Assembly: GCF_027925305.1 (NCBI RefSeq)
Contig: NZ_BSDR01000001.1
Coordinates: forward strand, 3,189,001-3,253,000
Origin: Desulforhabdus amnigena
GTDB taxonomy: Bacteria; Desulfobacterota; Syntrophobacteria; Syntrophobacterales; Syntrophobacteraceae
Direction: 5' to 3'
Length of the DNA stretch: 64,000 bases
Below the pieces are notes generated by a model. It searched no databases. It was given only the letters and a program-made list of their open reading frames with translations, and had not been told where the DNA came from. A program made the translations under genes and the position numbers. Shown in pieces: positions 44,771 through 55,034 of the stretch (within the stretch, counting starts at the first letter, position 1; every line of letters starts with the position of its first letter).

Positions 44771-44887
44771 GAGAAAATCTCGACCATCGGAGATGTGAGA
44801 GTTTTTCTCATCGAGCGGCAGTGGCGATTTTAAAGCCACCCCTGATCCGGAAAACCGGATGCAACTTTCTCCGGGAGTGAATCTGCC
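44771..44887 (+). ncRNA. Candidate structured 5' leader upstream of the Cys-rich small protein
   Basis: Noncoding, within a 320-bp gap. An AT-rich hairpin (GAGAAAAT 44771-44778 with TTTTTCTC 44802-44809) is followed by a multibranch element: outer GGCAG (44817-44821)/CTGCC (44883-44887) enclosing GTGGC/GCCAC (44821-44839) and ATCCGG-AAAA-CCGGAT (44845-44860). It lies 55 nt before the ATG at 44942. I do not recognise a known riboswitch class. The rest of the gap (44622-44770) is AT-rich without other signal. Confidence 0.45.
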
Positions 44888-44941
44888 AAGGAGATTTCAG
44901 CAGTCCCTTTTCGACGGCATTGGCATTCAGGAGGGCTTCTC

Positions 44942-45250
44942 ATGAGCAATCCAGGAATGGTGAATGAAAGCGGTTTCAGAACCGTTGCAGGAATGAAGCT
45001 GGTGTATGAGCCGGAAAATCAGTGCGGCCAAATAGCGAGAAAGTACCCGTGCAAAGACTGCCACTCCTGCCAGTTTTGCAGCGAAGCTCGCTGTCATGCC
45101 TGCCGCGGCAATGGGAGAAATCACAAAGAGGTTTTATCGCGAAAATTGAGCATATGTGAGCAGATTCAACTTTTTGATGCGATCAATGCTCGGGAGAGAC
45201 GGCAACAGGTAAGCATTTCCAATAAAGAAGCGGATACAGAGGCTCTATGA
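44942..45250 (+). CDS. Small Cys-rich, probably zinc-binding protein
   Basis: A 102-residue protein with a dense Cys cluster, CKDCHSCQFCSEARCHACRG (about 37-56), plus Cys28 and Cys72. AGGAGGG lies 7 nt before the ATG. The TGA overlaps the ATG of the L,D-transpeptidase gene (ATGA at 45247), so the two are translationally coupled. Function unknown; metal or redox sensing is possible. Confidence 0.75.
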   Translation: MSNPGMVNESGFRTVAGMKLVYEPENQCGQIARKYPCKDCHSCQFCSEARCHACRGNGRNHKEVLSRKLSICEQIQLFDAINARERRQQVSISNKEADTEAL

Positions 45251-47049
45251 AACTCAAGAATGGATACTCCACAAACGTTTTCGTACTTTTCTTCACCATC
45301 ATCCTTTGGGGCTGCACCTTTGGCTTTGCAGCCGTGGAAAAGCAACCGGCAAAGGGCAACAGCGCAGAGTCAGCGTCCTTTCTACAACAACCGGATTCGG
45401 GAAAGCCGACTTCCGCTTTCTGGAGATCGAACATCTGGGAGTCCCTTCCCATAGAGTGCCTGCAGAATTCCAGGCAGGGCACAGTTCTGGAAGCCTATCA
45501 GCAAAACGAGTGGAAGCCCTTTTTCATCAATTCCCGTTTTGAACCCACAGAGGACGCAAGACTCCTTATGCAAAGGCTGGGAAGGGTTCAGGAAGACGAT
45601 ATCAATCCGAGACCTTACCAACTGGAGACCATCCAGAATCAACTGCAGCGTCTCGACTCTTTAAGGCTCTCCCTCAAGACCGCCGATCCCAACTACCACG
45701 ATTCCCTTGTAGATTTTTCAGGTTCTCCTTCCCGCACGGAAACACCTTCCTCCCCTTCTCCCCCCTCCAGCCCACGCTACGCCATGAACACGAGTGCAGA
45801 TACCGTTTCAGATTCCACGCCGGGCAGGAACAATGAAGACAAGTACAGGGAGGCTTTCAAGGCGGCCAGTGAACTGGACATCCGCCTGGCGCAGAACCTG
45901 GTGCGGTTTGCACAGGAGATGGACCCCTTTTCCAGGGACGATCAAATCAAAGCGTTGACCGGGGAAATACCCATGGCCACGTTCCTGAAATCCCTTGAAC
46001 CCACTTCTCCCCACTACAAACCCCTTCTGAGCGCTTTGCAGAAATACAGAAAACTGGCCCAAACGCCTCAGGTCTCCACGAGTGCGCCACTCCGTCCAGG
46101 CGATAGCGGGGCGCAGGTCCGTAATCTTCAGAAACGGCTTCAGCAGGAAGACTTCTACAAGGGAAAAATCAGCGGGGTTTTCGACTCGGAAACTCAAGAA
46201 GCGTTGAAGCAGTTCCAGCGTTATCACTCCTTGACGGCCGATGGAACTGTCGGGCAGGGGACAAAAGATTTGCTCAATATTCCCTTTTCCGAAAAGGCCG
46301 AAATGGTCTCCGAGGCAGTAAGGCTGCTACGGCAGAGTCCGGCACGCCGTTACGACCGATACGTGAGGATCAACATCCCCCAATACATTCTAGAGTATTA
46401 CAAGGATGGGAAGGTACGGGAGGTTCACAGGGTTATCGTTGGAAAGTCTTCGGGCAAGAAGGTCAAACTCCAGGGGCGCTGGGTCGGGGAAAACCAGACT
46501 CCCACACTGGCCAGCCAGATCGAACGGGTCATCATCAATCCCCGGTGGTACGTAACCGAGCGCATTCGAAAAGAGCTGGCCGAGTCTATCTCAGACCCCG
46601 GCTACTTTGCGCGGAATGGATACGTGCAGCTGCCCTCAACATACCCATCGGGCCACCCTCGCATCTATCAGCGTCCCGGGCCGAAAAATCCCCTCGGACA
46701 AGTGAAATTTGAATTTCCCAACGCCTATGCGGTCTTTCTGCACGACACTCCAAAAAAACAACTGTTTCAGAACTCCAGGCGCGATTTTTCACACGGCTGT
46801 GTTCGCGTGGAAAAGGCTCAGGAACTGGCCGCGACCTTGCTGGCAGATGACCAAAACCCGGCCGCGGACAGAATAGATTCCTACCTGGCCAGCGATAAAC
46901 CGGCACACATCAAACTCTCCGAATCTGTGCCGATCATCATCGAATATCAACCCGTTTCTACCAATGGAAAGGGACAGCTCATTTTTTACGGAGACCCTTA
47001 TGGGCTCATGAAAGAGAACACCGACATAAAAACGGCTAAAGCATCCTAA
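45247..47049 (+). CDS. L,D-transpeptidase (YcbB-like) with peptidoglycan-binding domain
   Basis: A 600-residue envelope enzyme. A signal peptide or membrane anchor covers residues 1-30 (VFVLFFTIILWGCTFGFAA, with WGC as a possible lipobox). A helical domain follows, then a peptidoglycan-binding repeat (RPGDSGAQVRNLQKRLQQED) and a YkuD catalytic domain with the active Cys in FSHGCVRVEKAQEL. It makes 3-3 crosslinks or attaches proteins to peptidoglycan in the periplasm. The order fits YcbB (LdtD). Confidence 0.9.
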   Translation: MKLKNGYSTNVFVLFFTIILWGCTFGFAAVEKQPAKGNSAESASFLQQPDSGKPTSAFWRSNIWESLPIECLQNSRQGTVLEAYQQNEWKPFFINSRFEPTEDARLLMQRLGRVQEDDINPRPYQLETIQNQLQRLDSLRLSLKTADPNYHDSLVDFSGSPSRTETPSSPSPPSSPRYAMNTSADTVSDSTPGRNNEDKYREAFKAASELDIRLAQNLVRFAQEMDPFSRDDQIKALTGEIPMATFLKSLEPTSPHYKPLLSALQKYRKLAQTPQVSTSAPLRPGDSGAQVRNLQKRLQQEDFYKGKISGVFDSETQEALKQFQRYHSLTADGTVGQGTKDLLNIPFSEKAEMVSEAVRLLRQSPARRYDRYVRINIPQYILEYYKDGKVREVHRVIVGKSSGKKVKLQGRWVGENQTPTLASQIERVIINPRWYVTERIRKELAESISDPGYFARNGYVQLPSTYPSGHPRIYQRPGPKNPLGQVKFEFPNAYAVFLHDTPKKQLFQNSRRDFSHGCVRVEKAQELAATLLADDQNPAADRIDSYLASDKPAHIKLSESVPIIIEYQPVSTNGKGQLIFYGDPYGLMKENTDIKTAKAS

Positions 47050-47278
47050 GGCGGTCGAGCGGCAATCCTTCCCCAATACTCTTCCTGTAACCGGAAAACC
47101 CTCAAGAAAAGCAGGGTATGCCGGTTACGGGGAGCCTTCCTCCGCATGAACATTCCCAAGATATCGAGAGGCTCCCGACGATTGTGTGAATACGACCACA
47201 TATCAAGCGTTGCATAAGAGCCTATCCAAAAACCTACCTCGGCAGCGGACACCCCCCTTTAATTCCCCCCTCAAGGGG

Positions 47279-48699
47279 ATTGGCGTCAGGTTAAGAATGT
47301 TTTCCTTCCATTCTGAAGACTTACATTTAAATGTGTCCATCAGTTAAATGAGGTCTTCAGAAGGAGGAAAAACAAATGAAGGACAGCCAATTGATTCCTG
47401 TTGAAAACATGGACATTAAACTCGATGACGCAACTCTTTTGCTCAAAGCCAAAGAAACTGGCTTCATGAAGCGCATCAGAAAGTTTAATCCATTCGATTT
47501 CATAAAGGCTCTCTGCCTTATGACTCTCTACAGCACAGTCAGTCTTGAAGTATTTGCCACAATTCTGGGGTTTGTTGCAGGCTCTTGCATCTCAAAGCAA
47601 TCCCTCTGGGAGAGGATAACCCCCAAATGTGTTGCTTTTGTGCGCTCAGTGCTCATGTCACTCATGTTTAGAGCATCCAGCCTGGAACCTCTCACAGCCA
47701 AAGGGGCATTCAGTCGTTTCAAGAGGGTTCTCCTCCAGGACAGCACTACCATTAACCTGCCCGAGAGTCTGGTTCGTTTCTTCCCCGGCTCAGGTAATCA
47801 GACGGGAAAGGTGCAAGCAATCATGAAAATTCAAGTCATCCATGATTTGCTCTCGCAGACTTGCCTTCATTTTGGGTTAAGTGGTTTTAGAAGAAACGAT
47901 CAGAAAGCCTCTGCCGATATTCTTAACTTTGCCAGGCCAGGGGATCTTGTCATCCGAGATCTTGGCTATTTCGTTCTCAACATATTTAGATTATTTACCC
48001 GTCAAGGAATCTACTTCCTTACTCCCTATCAGCATAATGTTAATTATTATACAGAAGATGGAGAAAGACTCGATCTCCTTAAACTTCTCAAAAAACATCC
48101 TATTGTGGATACCATGATTGTAGCAGGAGCTACGGAGAGACTGCCGGTTAGACTCGTAGCCTCCCCTGTGCCTGCAAACATTGCCCAGATAAGGCGAAGA
48201 AAGCTCCTCAAGAAGGACAGAAGGTCCAATCCTACGAAAGAGCAACTCGAACTCCTTGGATGGGATATATTCCTCAGCAATGTTGGGGAGGATATCTGGG
48301 ATAGCCTGACTGCATGCAGAATCTATGGCATCCGTTGGAGAATAGAGATTCTCTTTAAAGCATGGAAGAGTCACTTCCACCTCAACTCTTTGCCCCAGAA
48401 GGGGAGCAAGAGCTATATCGAGCTTCTTGTCTACTCAAGGCTTGTCTTCATCACTCTCTTTCAGTCTTTCTTTGCAGAATTCAGCGCATATGCTTATGCC
48501 ACTGAGGGCAAACATCTCAGTCTTTTGAAATTTGCTCAGTTTATCCAAGAACATATCTGGGCTCTTATCCTTTTATTCCACTCATCTCAGATGCCAAATC
48601 TTTTCCTTGAACAGCTACTCAGGCATTGTGCCTATGAATCACGTCATGAAAGGAAAAACTACCATGAAAAACTCTCTAATTTCTTAACCTGACGCCAAT
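47279..48699 (+). mobile_element. IS4-family (IS231-like) insertion sequence, copy 1
   Basis: 1421 bp with perfect terminal inverted repeats ATTGGCGTCAGGTTAAGAA / complement at the right end. 12-bp target duplications CCCCTCAAGGGG lie at 47267-47278 and 48700-48711. It encodes one DDE transposase. The 12-bp duplication and palindromic GC-rich target resemble IS231-type members of the IS4 family. Copy 2 at 58192 is the same length and appears identical. Confidence 0.92.
47376..48692 (+). CDS. IS4-family DDE transposase, copy 1
   Basis: A 438-residue transposase. DDE residues lie in LLQDSTTINLP, VIRDLGYF and the YREK motif YGIRWRIEILFKAWK (Tyr-x2-Arg-x3-Glu-x6-Lys), diagnostic of the IS4 family. 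GGAGGAAAAACAA precedes the ATG. The stop is 7 bp from the right IS end, inside the terminal repeat. The frame is intact, so the element may be active. Confidence 0.95.
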   Translation: MKDSQLIPVENMDIKLDDATLLLKAKETGFMKRIRKFNPFDFIKALCLMTLYSTVSLEVFATILGFVAGSCISKQSLWERITPKCVAFVRSVLMSLMFRASSLEPLTAKGAFSRFKRVLLQDSTTINLPESLVRFFPGSGNQTGKVQAIMKIQVIHDLLSQTCLHFGLSGFRRNDQKASADILNFARPGDLVIRDLGYFVLNIFRLFTRQGIYFLTPYQHNVNYYTEDGERLDLLKLLKKHPIVDTMIVAGATERLPVRLVASPVPANIAQIRRRKLLKKDRRSNPTKEQLELLGWDIFLSNVGEDIWDSLTACRIYGIRWRIEILFKAWKSHFHLNSLPQKGSKSYIELLVYSRLVFITLFQSFFAEFSAYAYATEGKHLSLLKFAQFIQEHIWALILLFHSSQMPNLFLEQLLRHCAYESRHERKNYHEKLSNFLT

Positions 48700-48763
48700 C
48701 CCCTCAAGGGGGGACCAAGGGGGGTGTCGCAAAGTTCACAGGTGGTTTCTGGATAGGTTCTAA

Positions 48764-49180
48764 GTACGACATATGCATATGAACTGAAACACACCGGGGA
48801 AATCGGATTCTTAAAGGTCGCAATTCCGGAGAGGAAAATTTTAATTTTTTTTTAAGACCCGGATAGAGAGAAGAAAGGGGGGGAATCGCTTGCACCCACC
48901 TCTTTGTCGCCCCTTCTTTAATAAAAACATAACATTTGGATATTTTAAATATTATATATCCCAAAAACTTTATTTCAAGACTTCAATCCGCCTCATCGCA
49001 ACCCGTTTTCCTCATGCGCTGTAATAGCGAAAAAACCTCATCTGCCCCAAAATGGCCAGGAAAAACAGTTTGACAGAACAACCTTTTTTAGATAGTGAAA
49101 ATAATCCCGAGAAATCCATCAAACTTTATCGGCCAATAATTGAATACAACGCAATCGCATATAAAATCAGGAGGGGAATT
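48764..49180. other. AT-rich intergenic region
   Basis: No gene or conserved repeat seen. It contains poly-A/poly-T tracts, and an open frame extends upstream from the LysM protein start (from 49052), but that extension has no signal peptide or good ribosome-binding site. Confidence 0.5.
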
Positions 49181-51070
49181 ATGGCGAAGGCGGAATCCTG
49201 CCTAAAGTTAGGACTCACAACGTTTGCACTGGTATTCCTTCCCATTTTACTTTGTTTTTCCAACAAACCTGCCCAAGCGCTCACTGCTTCAGTCGGCCAA
49301 CCCTACCACGGGCGCCTTGTAGAGGGCATCCCGTTCCCCCGCCAGTTTCAGGGTTATCAGTTGCGCAATGAGGACCACACCTACACGACCCCGGAATTGA
49401 TCGGGGCGCTCCTGGACGCCATAGAGGGGGTGCAGGACAAATATCCCAATACCTGCGACCTGTATGTGGGAGATTTCTCCAAGCCGGGAGGAGGATGGAT
49501 GAACGGGCATCGGTCTCACCAGAATGGGCGGGACGTGGACTTGGGAATGTACGTGAAAGGGAACCGCCCTTTGAATACGTTCATTAACATGAACGAGGAA
49601 AATCTCGATGCCCCCAAAACCTGGTGCCTGATCGAAAACCTTCTCCGGTCGCAGCGCGTGCAGTACATCTTTCTCGACAAGAAAGTTCAGAATGTCTTGT
49701 ATGACTATGCTCTCGGCGAAGGTGTGGATCCGGTCTATCTCGAACGCCTTTTCGGAAACGTGAAGGGGGCGATCATCCAGCATGTCCGCAACCATCAGGA
49801 CCACATGCACGTGAGGTTTTATGCCCCCTGGTCGACCATGGCAGCTCATTTGGACGAAGGGGATTCGCAAAAGAGAACAGCCGTGGAGATGGCCCAGCAG
49901 GCCTACCTTCCCAAGAAAGTCAATTACTATGTCAAGGGGACCGAACGCAACCTGGATATGCTTGCTCGAAGCTTCGGCGTGAGTCGAAGAGACCTTTGCC
50001 GCTGGAACCAGATTCACGGCAATGAAATCCTGTCGCCGGGGTCCTGCCTTGTTTTCTATAAACGCGGCTTTGAAATGGAACCCGTAAACCTGGCTCAGTC
50101 GCTCCGCCCCGATTCGGTTCCTGAAACTCAAGTCGTCCGATTCGCATCCCTTCGTCCCACCAGGACTTTATCGGATGCTCCCGTTTCCATCCGCAGTTCC
50201 GTTACCCGGGAAAGAAAATACTCAGAACCGGTGGCCGCTTCATACACGGCTCAAAGGGATGACACCCTGGAAAGAACAGCGAAAAGCAACACTAGGGAAA
50301 GAAAATCTTCGGCACCGGTGACCACTCTATATACGGTGCAAAAGGGGGATACTCTGGAAGGAATAGCGAAAAGCAGCGGCATGGACGTCAAAGCCCTCTT
50401 GGCGCTCAACGGACTGAAAAAAAGGACGGCGCTGAAAAAGGGCGATAAGCTCACGCTGCTCGCCAGCATTGACACTGCTTCCACTTCGGACGCATCCCCA
50501 TCCGCTTCCTCCTCCGGCAATAAGGCTTCAAGCGATTCAGGCAGTTCGGCCTATGTCGCGAAAAAGGGTGAAACACTGGCAAGGATCGCCAAGGCGAATG
50601 GAGTGAGCCTCGATACTTTGTGCAAGATCAATAATATAAAGCAAAACACCTCCTTGAAGCCCGGTCAGAAAATCCTGCTCGCCAAAGTGGACACTTCACC
50701 CAAAACCTCGTTAAGTGATGCAACGGCTGGCATTTCATCATCCCGGTCAAAGGATTCCTCTTCACAAAAATCCCCGACCAAGGCATCTTTATCCTCCAAG
50801 CCATCCAAATCCGCATCGAAGGTGGCAGATCCTCCTGCTACTAAATCCGCAAAAGAATCCAAAGCGCTTAAAGAATCTTCCAAGGCGACGCCCAATGCTT
50901 CTTCGGCATCCAAATCAAAAAAGGATTCTGATTCTTCAGTGCTGAAAACATCTGCAAATAAGCCTGCTGCGGCCAAACCGGCTGTCAGCAAGGGTTCGAG
51001 CGACAAATCAAAACCCACAGAGAAGGTGGCCAAAGGCACCCAGCCATCCTCCAAAAAACGAGTCAACTGA
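49181..51070 (+). CDS. MepA-like murein endopeptidase with LysM domains and Ser/Lys-rich tail
   Basis: A 629-residue secreted protein. A signal peptide (KLGLTTFALVFLPILLCFSN, then PAQA) is followed by a penicillin-insensitive endopeptidase-like (M74) domain with zinc-site motifs HQNGRDVDLG and DHMHVRFYAP. At least three LysM repeats follow (one after YYVKGTERNLDML, one in YTVQKGDTLEGIAKSSGMDV, one in YVAKKGETLARIAKANGVSL). The last ~120 residues are Ser/Lys/Ala-rich low complexity. AGGAGGGG precedes the ATG at 49181. It should cleave peptidoglycan crosslinks. Confidence 0.85.
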   Translation: MAKAESCLKLGLTTFALVFLPILLCFSNKPAQALTASVGQPYHGRLVEGIPFPRQFQGYQLRNEDHTYTTPELIGALLDAIEGVQDKYPNTCDLYVGDFSKPGGGWMNGHRSHQNGRDVDLGMYVKGNRPLNTFINMNEENLDAPKTWCLIENLLRSQRVQYIFLDKKVQNVLYDYALGEGVDPVYLERLFGNVKGAIIQHVRNHQDHMHVRFYAPWSTMAAHLDEGDSQKRTAVEMAQQAYLPKKVNYYVKGTERNLDMLARSFGVSRRDLCRWNQIHGNEILSPGSCLVFYKRGFEMEPVNLAQSLRPDSVPETQVVRFASLRPTRTLSDAPVSIRSSVTRERKYSEPVAASYTAQRDDTLERTAKSNTRERKSSAPVTTLYTVQKGDTLEGIAKSSGMDVKALLALNGLKKRTALKKGDKLTLLASIDTASTSDASPSASSSGNKASSDSGSSAYVAKKGETLARIAKANGVSLDTLCKINNIKQNTSLKPGQKILLAKVDTSPKTSLSDATAGISSSRSKDSSSQKSPTKASLSSKPSKSASKVADPPATKSAKESKALKESSKATPNASSASKSKKDSDSSVLKTSANKPAAAKPAVSKGSSDKSKPTEKVAKGTQPSSKKRVN

Positions 51071-51213
51071 TTTCCCCATGGTTTGAGCAATCCTTCCAAG
51101 GACAGAACAGAGGGGCTGCATTCGACACATTCGTTTTTTTGGATTTTTGATCATTTTTCACCAAATTGTCACTTTTCTTCTCCGATCAATTTTGTTATGA
51201 AACCAAGCTACAG

Positions 51214-51249
51214 ACGGGCACGGTTTTAAGTGCCCGTTTTTCTTTTTTT
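51214..51249 (+). terminator. Rho-independent terminator after the endopeptidase gene
   Basis: ACGGGCAC (51214-51221) and GTGCCCGT (51230-51237) form a perfect 8-bp stem with an 8-nt loop, followed by a long T-rich tract. Confidence 0.85.
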
Positions 51250-51328
51250 CAACTTTTGTTTTTGAATCTTTGAATTGATTTTACTGAATAAAAATTAGAG
51301 TATTGAAAGGAGCATTCAGCGGGTTATT

Positions 51329-53416
51329 ATGTCTACCGACCTCACAAAACTTCGGAATATCGGCATCAGTGCACATATCGATTCTGGGAAGACCACTCTC
51401 ACAGAACGTATCCTGTATTACACCCAGCGTATCCATGCAATCCACGACGTTAAGGGAAAAGACGGCGTGGGAGCGACCATGGACTTCATGGAACTGGAAA
51501 AGGAAAGAGGTATTACAATCCAGTCCGCCGCCACTTACTGTAACTGGAAGGATACGTCGATCAACATCATCGACACGCCGGGGCACGTGGATTTTACCAT
51601 TGAAGTCGAACGGGCTTTACGTGTTCTGGATGGAGCTATCCTGGTGCTTTGCTCCGTAGGTGGCGTCCAGTCCCAGTCTGTAACCGTTGACCGGCAGATG
51701 GTGCGCTATAAGGTCCCCCGACTGGCATTCATCAACAAGTGCGACCGGACAGGTGCAGATCCCTTTCGGGTTGTACGGCAACTCAAAGAAAAACTGAATC
51801 ACAATGCCGTACTTTTGCAGATTCCATTTGGACTGGAATCCGACCACCAGGGCGTCGTGGACCTGATCAAAATGAAAGCTATTGTCTTTGAAGGAGAAAG
51901 CGGGGACGAAGTCATAGAACGTGAGATTCCTGCAGAACTCCTGGATATGGCGAAGGAAAAACGGGAAGAGATGCTGGACTCCATTTCTCTGTTTTCCGAT
52001 GACCTCACCGAAGCCATTCTGGAAGATCAGGTCACGGAAGAACTAATCCATGAGGCCATCCGCACGGGAACGCTCTCTCTCCAATTGACCCCGGTCCTCC
52101 TGGGGTCCGCTTACAAGAACAAGGGGGTTCAGCTCCTTTTGGACGCCGTGGAACGCTACCTTCCGTCTCCGCTCGACATCACCAACGAAGCCCTGGACCT
52201 GGATAAAGACGAGACGCCGGTCACCCTCGGCTATGAAGAAAAACTTCCCCTGGTCATGCTCGCTTTCAAACTGGAAGTCAGCCGCTACGGTCAGCTCACC
52301 TATGTGCGCATCTACCAGGGTTCTCTCCAGAAGGGTGATACCATCACCAACATGCGCACCGGCAAGCGATCAAAAGTGGGCCGCCTGATCCGTATGCACG
52401 CCGACCAGATGGAAGACATCGAAAAAGCGGTATCGGGCGATATCGTGGCGCTTTTCGGCATCGACTGCGCTTCAGGCGACACGTTCACCAACGGCGAAGT
52501 GCGTTATGCCATGACATCCATCCATGTGCCGGCTCCCGTTATATCGCTTGCCGTCAAACCCAAAGACAAAAAAGCCGAGATGAACATGAGCAAGGCTCTG
52601 ACACGGTTCACCAAGGAAGATCCGACGTTCAAAACATATCTCGATGAAGAAACCAACGAAACCATCATCTGCGGGATGGGTGAATTGCATCTCGATGTTT
52701 ATGTAGAACGCATGCGTCGGGAATATGGCGCGGAGGTCGAAACGGGTATGCCCAAGGTGGCCTACCGTGAAACCGTTACGCGCAAGGCGGACTTCAACTA
52801 TACGCACAAAAAGCAGACGGGAGGTTCAGGACAGTTTGGACGCGTGGCCGGTTTCCTGGAACCCTATGCTGATGGCGAATATAATTTTGTGAACCAGATA
52901 TCCGGAGGTGCGATTCCTACCGAATTTATCCCGTCATGCGACAAAGGCTTCCAGGCCTGTTTGAATAAGGGGACCCTGGCAGGCTTTCCCATTGTCGGCG
53001 TCCAGGTGACCATCAATGACGGTGCAGCCCATTCGGTCGATTCTTCGGACATGGCTTTTCAACAGGCAGCCATCGGCGCTTTTCGGGAAGCTTTCCCCAA
53101 AGCCGGCCCCATCATACTGGAACCCGTGATGCGGGTCGTCGTGGAAACTCCTTCGGAATTTCAGGGGACAGTGCTGGGAACATTGAATCAGCGGCGCGGC
53201 ATGATCATCAGCACATCGGAAGATGGAGCTTTTTCAACCATAGAATCTGAAGTGCCCCTGGCCGAAATGTTCGGCTATTCCACAGTACTTCGTTCCTCCA
53301 CACAGGGCAAAGCCGAATTCACCATGGAATTCTCCCGCTACAACCCCGTTCCCAAAAATGTGGCGGAAGAAGTCATCAAGAAGCAAAAAGAAGAGCAGAA
53401 AACGGAGAAGAAATAG
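51329..53416 (+). CDS. fusA: Elongation factor G, mitochondrial/spd-like type
   Basis: A 695-residue translational GTPase. G1 is AHIDSGKTT (16-24), switch [10 protein letters not shown], and NKCD the guanine motif. Domains II-V follow, with [19 protein letters not shown] and the C-terminal [20 protein letters not shown]. Ser in AHIDSGKTT and Cys in NKCD are typical of mitochondrial EF-G1 and its spirochaete/planctomycete/delta relatives (spdEFG), rather than canonical FusA (AHIDAGKTT, NKMD). It stands alone, away from the str operon. GGAG lies unusually far (about 16 nt) before the ATG. Confidence 0.9.
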   Translation: MSTDLTKLRNIGISAHIDSGKTTLTERILYYTQRIHAIHDVKGKDGVGATMDFMELEKERGITIQSAATYCNWKDTSINIIDTPGHVDFTIEVERALRVLDGAILVLCSVGGVQSQSVTVDRQMVRYKVPRLAFINKCDRTGADPFRVVRQLKEKLNHNAVLLQIPFGLESDHQGVVDLIKMKAIVFEGESGDEVIEREIPAELLDMAKEKREEMLDSISLFSDDLTEAILEDQVTEELIHEAIRTGTLSLQLTPVLLGSAYKNKGVQLLLDAVERYLPSPLDITNEALDLDKDETPVTLGYEEKLPLVMLAFKLEVSRYGQLTYVRIYQGSLQKGDTITNMRTGKRSKVGRLIRMHADQMEDIEKAVSGDIVALFGIDCASGDTFTNGEVRYAMTSIHVPAPVISLAVKPKDKKAEMNMSKALTRFTKEDPTFKTYLDEETNETIICGMGELHLDVYVERMRREYGAEVETGMPKVAYRETVTRKADFNYTHKKQTGGSGQFGRVAGFLEPYADGEYNFVNQISGGAIPTEFIPSCDKGFQACLNKGTLAGFPIVGVQVTINDGAAHSVDSSDMAFQQAAIGAFREAFPKAGPIILEPVMRVVVETPSEFQGTVLGTLNQRRGMIISTSEDGAFSTIESEVPLAEMFGYSTVLRSSTQGKAEFTMEFSRYNPVPKNVAEEVIKKQKEEQKTEKK

Positions 53417-53546
53417 AGAGAAGCGCAAAGAATTTCCTTTGCGTTGTAATGTCTTGGTGTATGATGCGATATAAATAAAATGGGTTGTGAAATAACTCCG
53501 TCACATCGATGAAGAATAATTTAAGCAACCTAAGGAGACTATTTTG

Positions 53547-54251
53547 ATGGATATTCAAAAGCCGACGGGTGCCGGCGGCATGAAAATGATTCAGAAGATA
53601 CTTGGCAAACCGCTTGAGCCCGGGAAACTGGGTGTCCTGATGGCGCGGGCCGGGGTGGGTAAGACTGCCTGCCTGACCCATATTGCCCTGGAATACCTTC
53701 TCGGCGGATCATCGGTGCTTCATGTGTGCATTGACGAAATTCCGGAAAAAATCAAGGTATGGTACAAGGAGCTGTTAAAGAACAGTCTTTCTTCTCAATC
53801 GAGCGAATCTTTTGCAGAAATAGCTCACAGCACGGAGCGCAACCGCTTTATCCTTGCTTATCTTCATCACACTTTCAATCCTGAAAAGCTGGAGCAGAGC
53901 CTGCAGAACCTCAAAGAGCAAGCCGGTTTTCACCCAGACCTGGTGATCCTGGACGGTCTGGATTTCGATAGAGTGCAACGATCCACTCTTGAAATGCTCC
54001 AGAATTTTGCCCAAAAACATAATGTCCCGATCTGGATGTCCGCGCGCACCCATCGCCACATTTCAATGACCAACGATAAGGGGATTCCCTATCCCTGCGA
54101 TAAAAACGATGACCTCTTCGAATCCATCCTGCTGCTGGAGCCCCTGACCGAGACCATTCAAATAAAGGTTCTCAAGCACGGTGCACAATACAGCCCCTCA
54201 TCGCCCGAAGTATTTCTCAACTCTCAGACATACCTGTTGCAGCAAGGCTAG
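53547..54251 (+). CDS. RecA/KaiC-like P-loop ATPase
   Basis: A 234-residue protein starting MDIQKPTGAGGMKMIQKILG. Walker A is ARAGVGKTACLTHIA; Walker B is LVILDGLDF. The pattern (PGKLGVLMARAGVGKT; VLHVCIDEIPEKI) resembles DnaB/RadA/KaiC-type single-domain NTPases. AAGGAG precedes the start. The next gene follows after 40 bp and is probably co-transcribed. Function unknown. Confidence 0.75.
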   Translation: MDIQKPTGAGGMKMIQKILGKPLEPGKLGVLMARAGVGKTACLTHIALEYLLGGSSVLHVCIDEIPEKIKVWYKELLKNSLSSQSSESFAEIAHSTERNRFILAYLHHTFNPEKLEQSLQNLKEQAGFHPDLVILDGLDFDRVQRSTLEMLQNFAQKHNVPIWMSARTHRHISMTNDKGIPYPCDKNDDLFESILLLEPLTETIQIKVLKHGAQYSPSSPEVFLNSQTYLLQQG

Positions 54252-54291
54252 CCATTGAAGCCAATGAGGGATTTTTCAGAGGAAAGTTTGA

Positions 54292-55008
54292 ATGGACAAC
54301 GATTTAATCACCGGGCTCACTCGTCAGGTCAAGGATGAAGTCGTTGAAAATTACCTGACGGAACGTCGCATTGTCGGACTTCAGATAGAGGAGATCGAAC
54401 AGATGGCCGGCGAGATGCGTTTGCGTGCGGAAAGGGCGGGCAGGAGACTGAGCCGGCTCTCTTTCCTGATGGTCCACGGTGAAATGAGGGAAAGACTTTC
54501 GAGAATGCTGCGCATCCAGGAAAATTCCTTCTGGAGCGAATGCATGAAAAGGGAGTTTTCCAAAGGGGTCCGTTTCATTCGCGTCAAGGCGCTGACGGAC
54601 AAGGGAAAATTCAAGAAGCTCGTCCAGGAATCCTATTGCCGTCTTTATAGACGGATGGAAAAATACCGGGCTGCCTACGAGGAGTTGGTAGCCGAATGCG
54701 AGGCGGTAAATATCAATATCAGGGCATTTCAAAAAAACTTCGATGTACTGACGCTCCTGGCATTCTTGAGAAGCCTGGACACACAGGAATTGGAAAGAAA
54801 ACACTTTCTTGGAGAAAACTTCACGCCCGAAGAACTCGGTTCCCTGGACCAGAAGCTCTACATAAAGCCCATCGCATTCGAGAGCCTGGAGGTGCCTCCA
54901 CCCCTGGAACTTTCACCGCCGGAACGCATGGAATTGCCCCTTTCTGAACTCGCTGCGGAAATCTACAGAAAACATGAGCGAAACGTCAAGTATCTCATGA
55001 CCCATTGA
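54292..55008 (+). CDS. Helical protein of unknown function
   Basis: A 238-residue, mostly alpha-helical protein with long charged segments (IEEIEQMAGEMRLRAERAGR; YRRMEKYRAAYEELVAECEA), probably coiled coil. The C-terminal part is Pro-rich (EVPPPLELSPPERMELPLS). GGAAAGTTTGA precedes the ATG. It likely forms a two-gene unit with the P-loop ATPase upstream and is followed by a strong hairpin terminator. Confidence 0.75.
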   Translation: MDNDLITGLTRQVKDEVVENYLTERRIVGLQIEEIEQMAGEMRLRAERAGRRLSRLSFLMVHGEMRERLSRMLRIQENSFWSECMKREFSKGVRFIRVKALTDKGKFKKLVQESYCRLYRRMEKYRAAYEELVAECEAVNINIRAFQKNFDVLTLLAFLRSLDTQELERKHFLGENFTPEELGSLDQKLYIKPIAFESLEVPPPLELSPPERMELPLSELAAEIYRKHERNVKYLMTH

Positions 55009-55034
55009 ATTCCGAAAATCATGGGAGTAACTTC

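Larger units (their letters stand above)
47216..48763. repeat. Palindromic intergenic repeat, copy 3, split by an IS
   Basis: The left half (47216-47278, AAGAGCCTATCC...) and right half (48700-48763, ...GGATAGGTTCTAAG) are the two arms of one repeat. The IS sits exactly in the central palindrome, whose 12 bp CCCCTCAAGGGG is duplicated on both sides. Confidence 0.85.

Noticed and set aside
47528-48380. Minus-strand frames inside the IS transposase
   Set aside because: Shadows of an intact DDE transposase; no motif.
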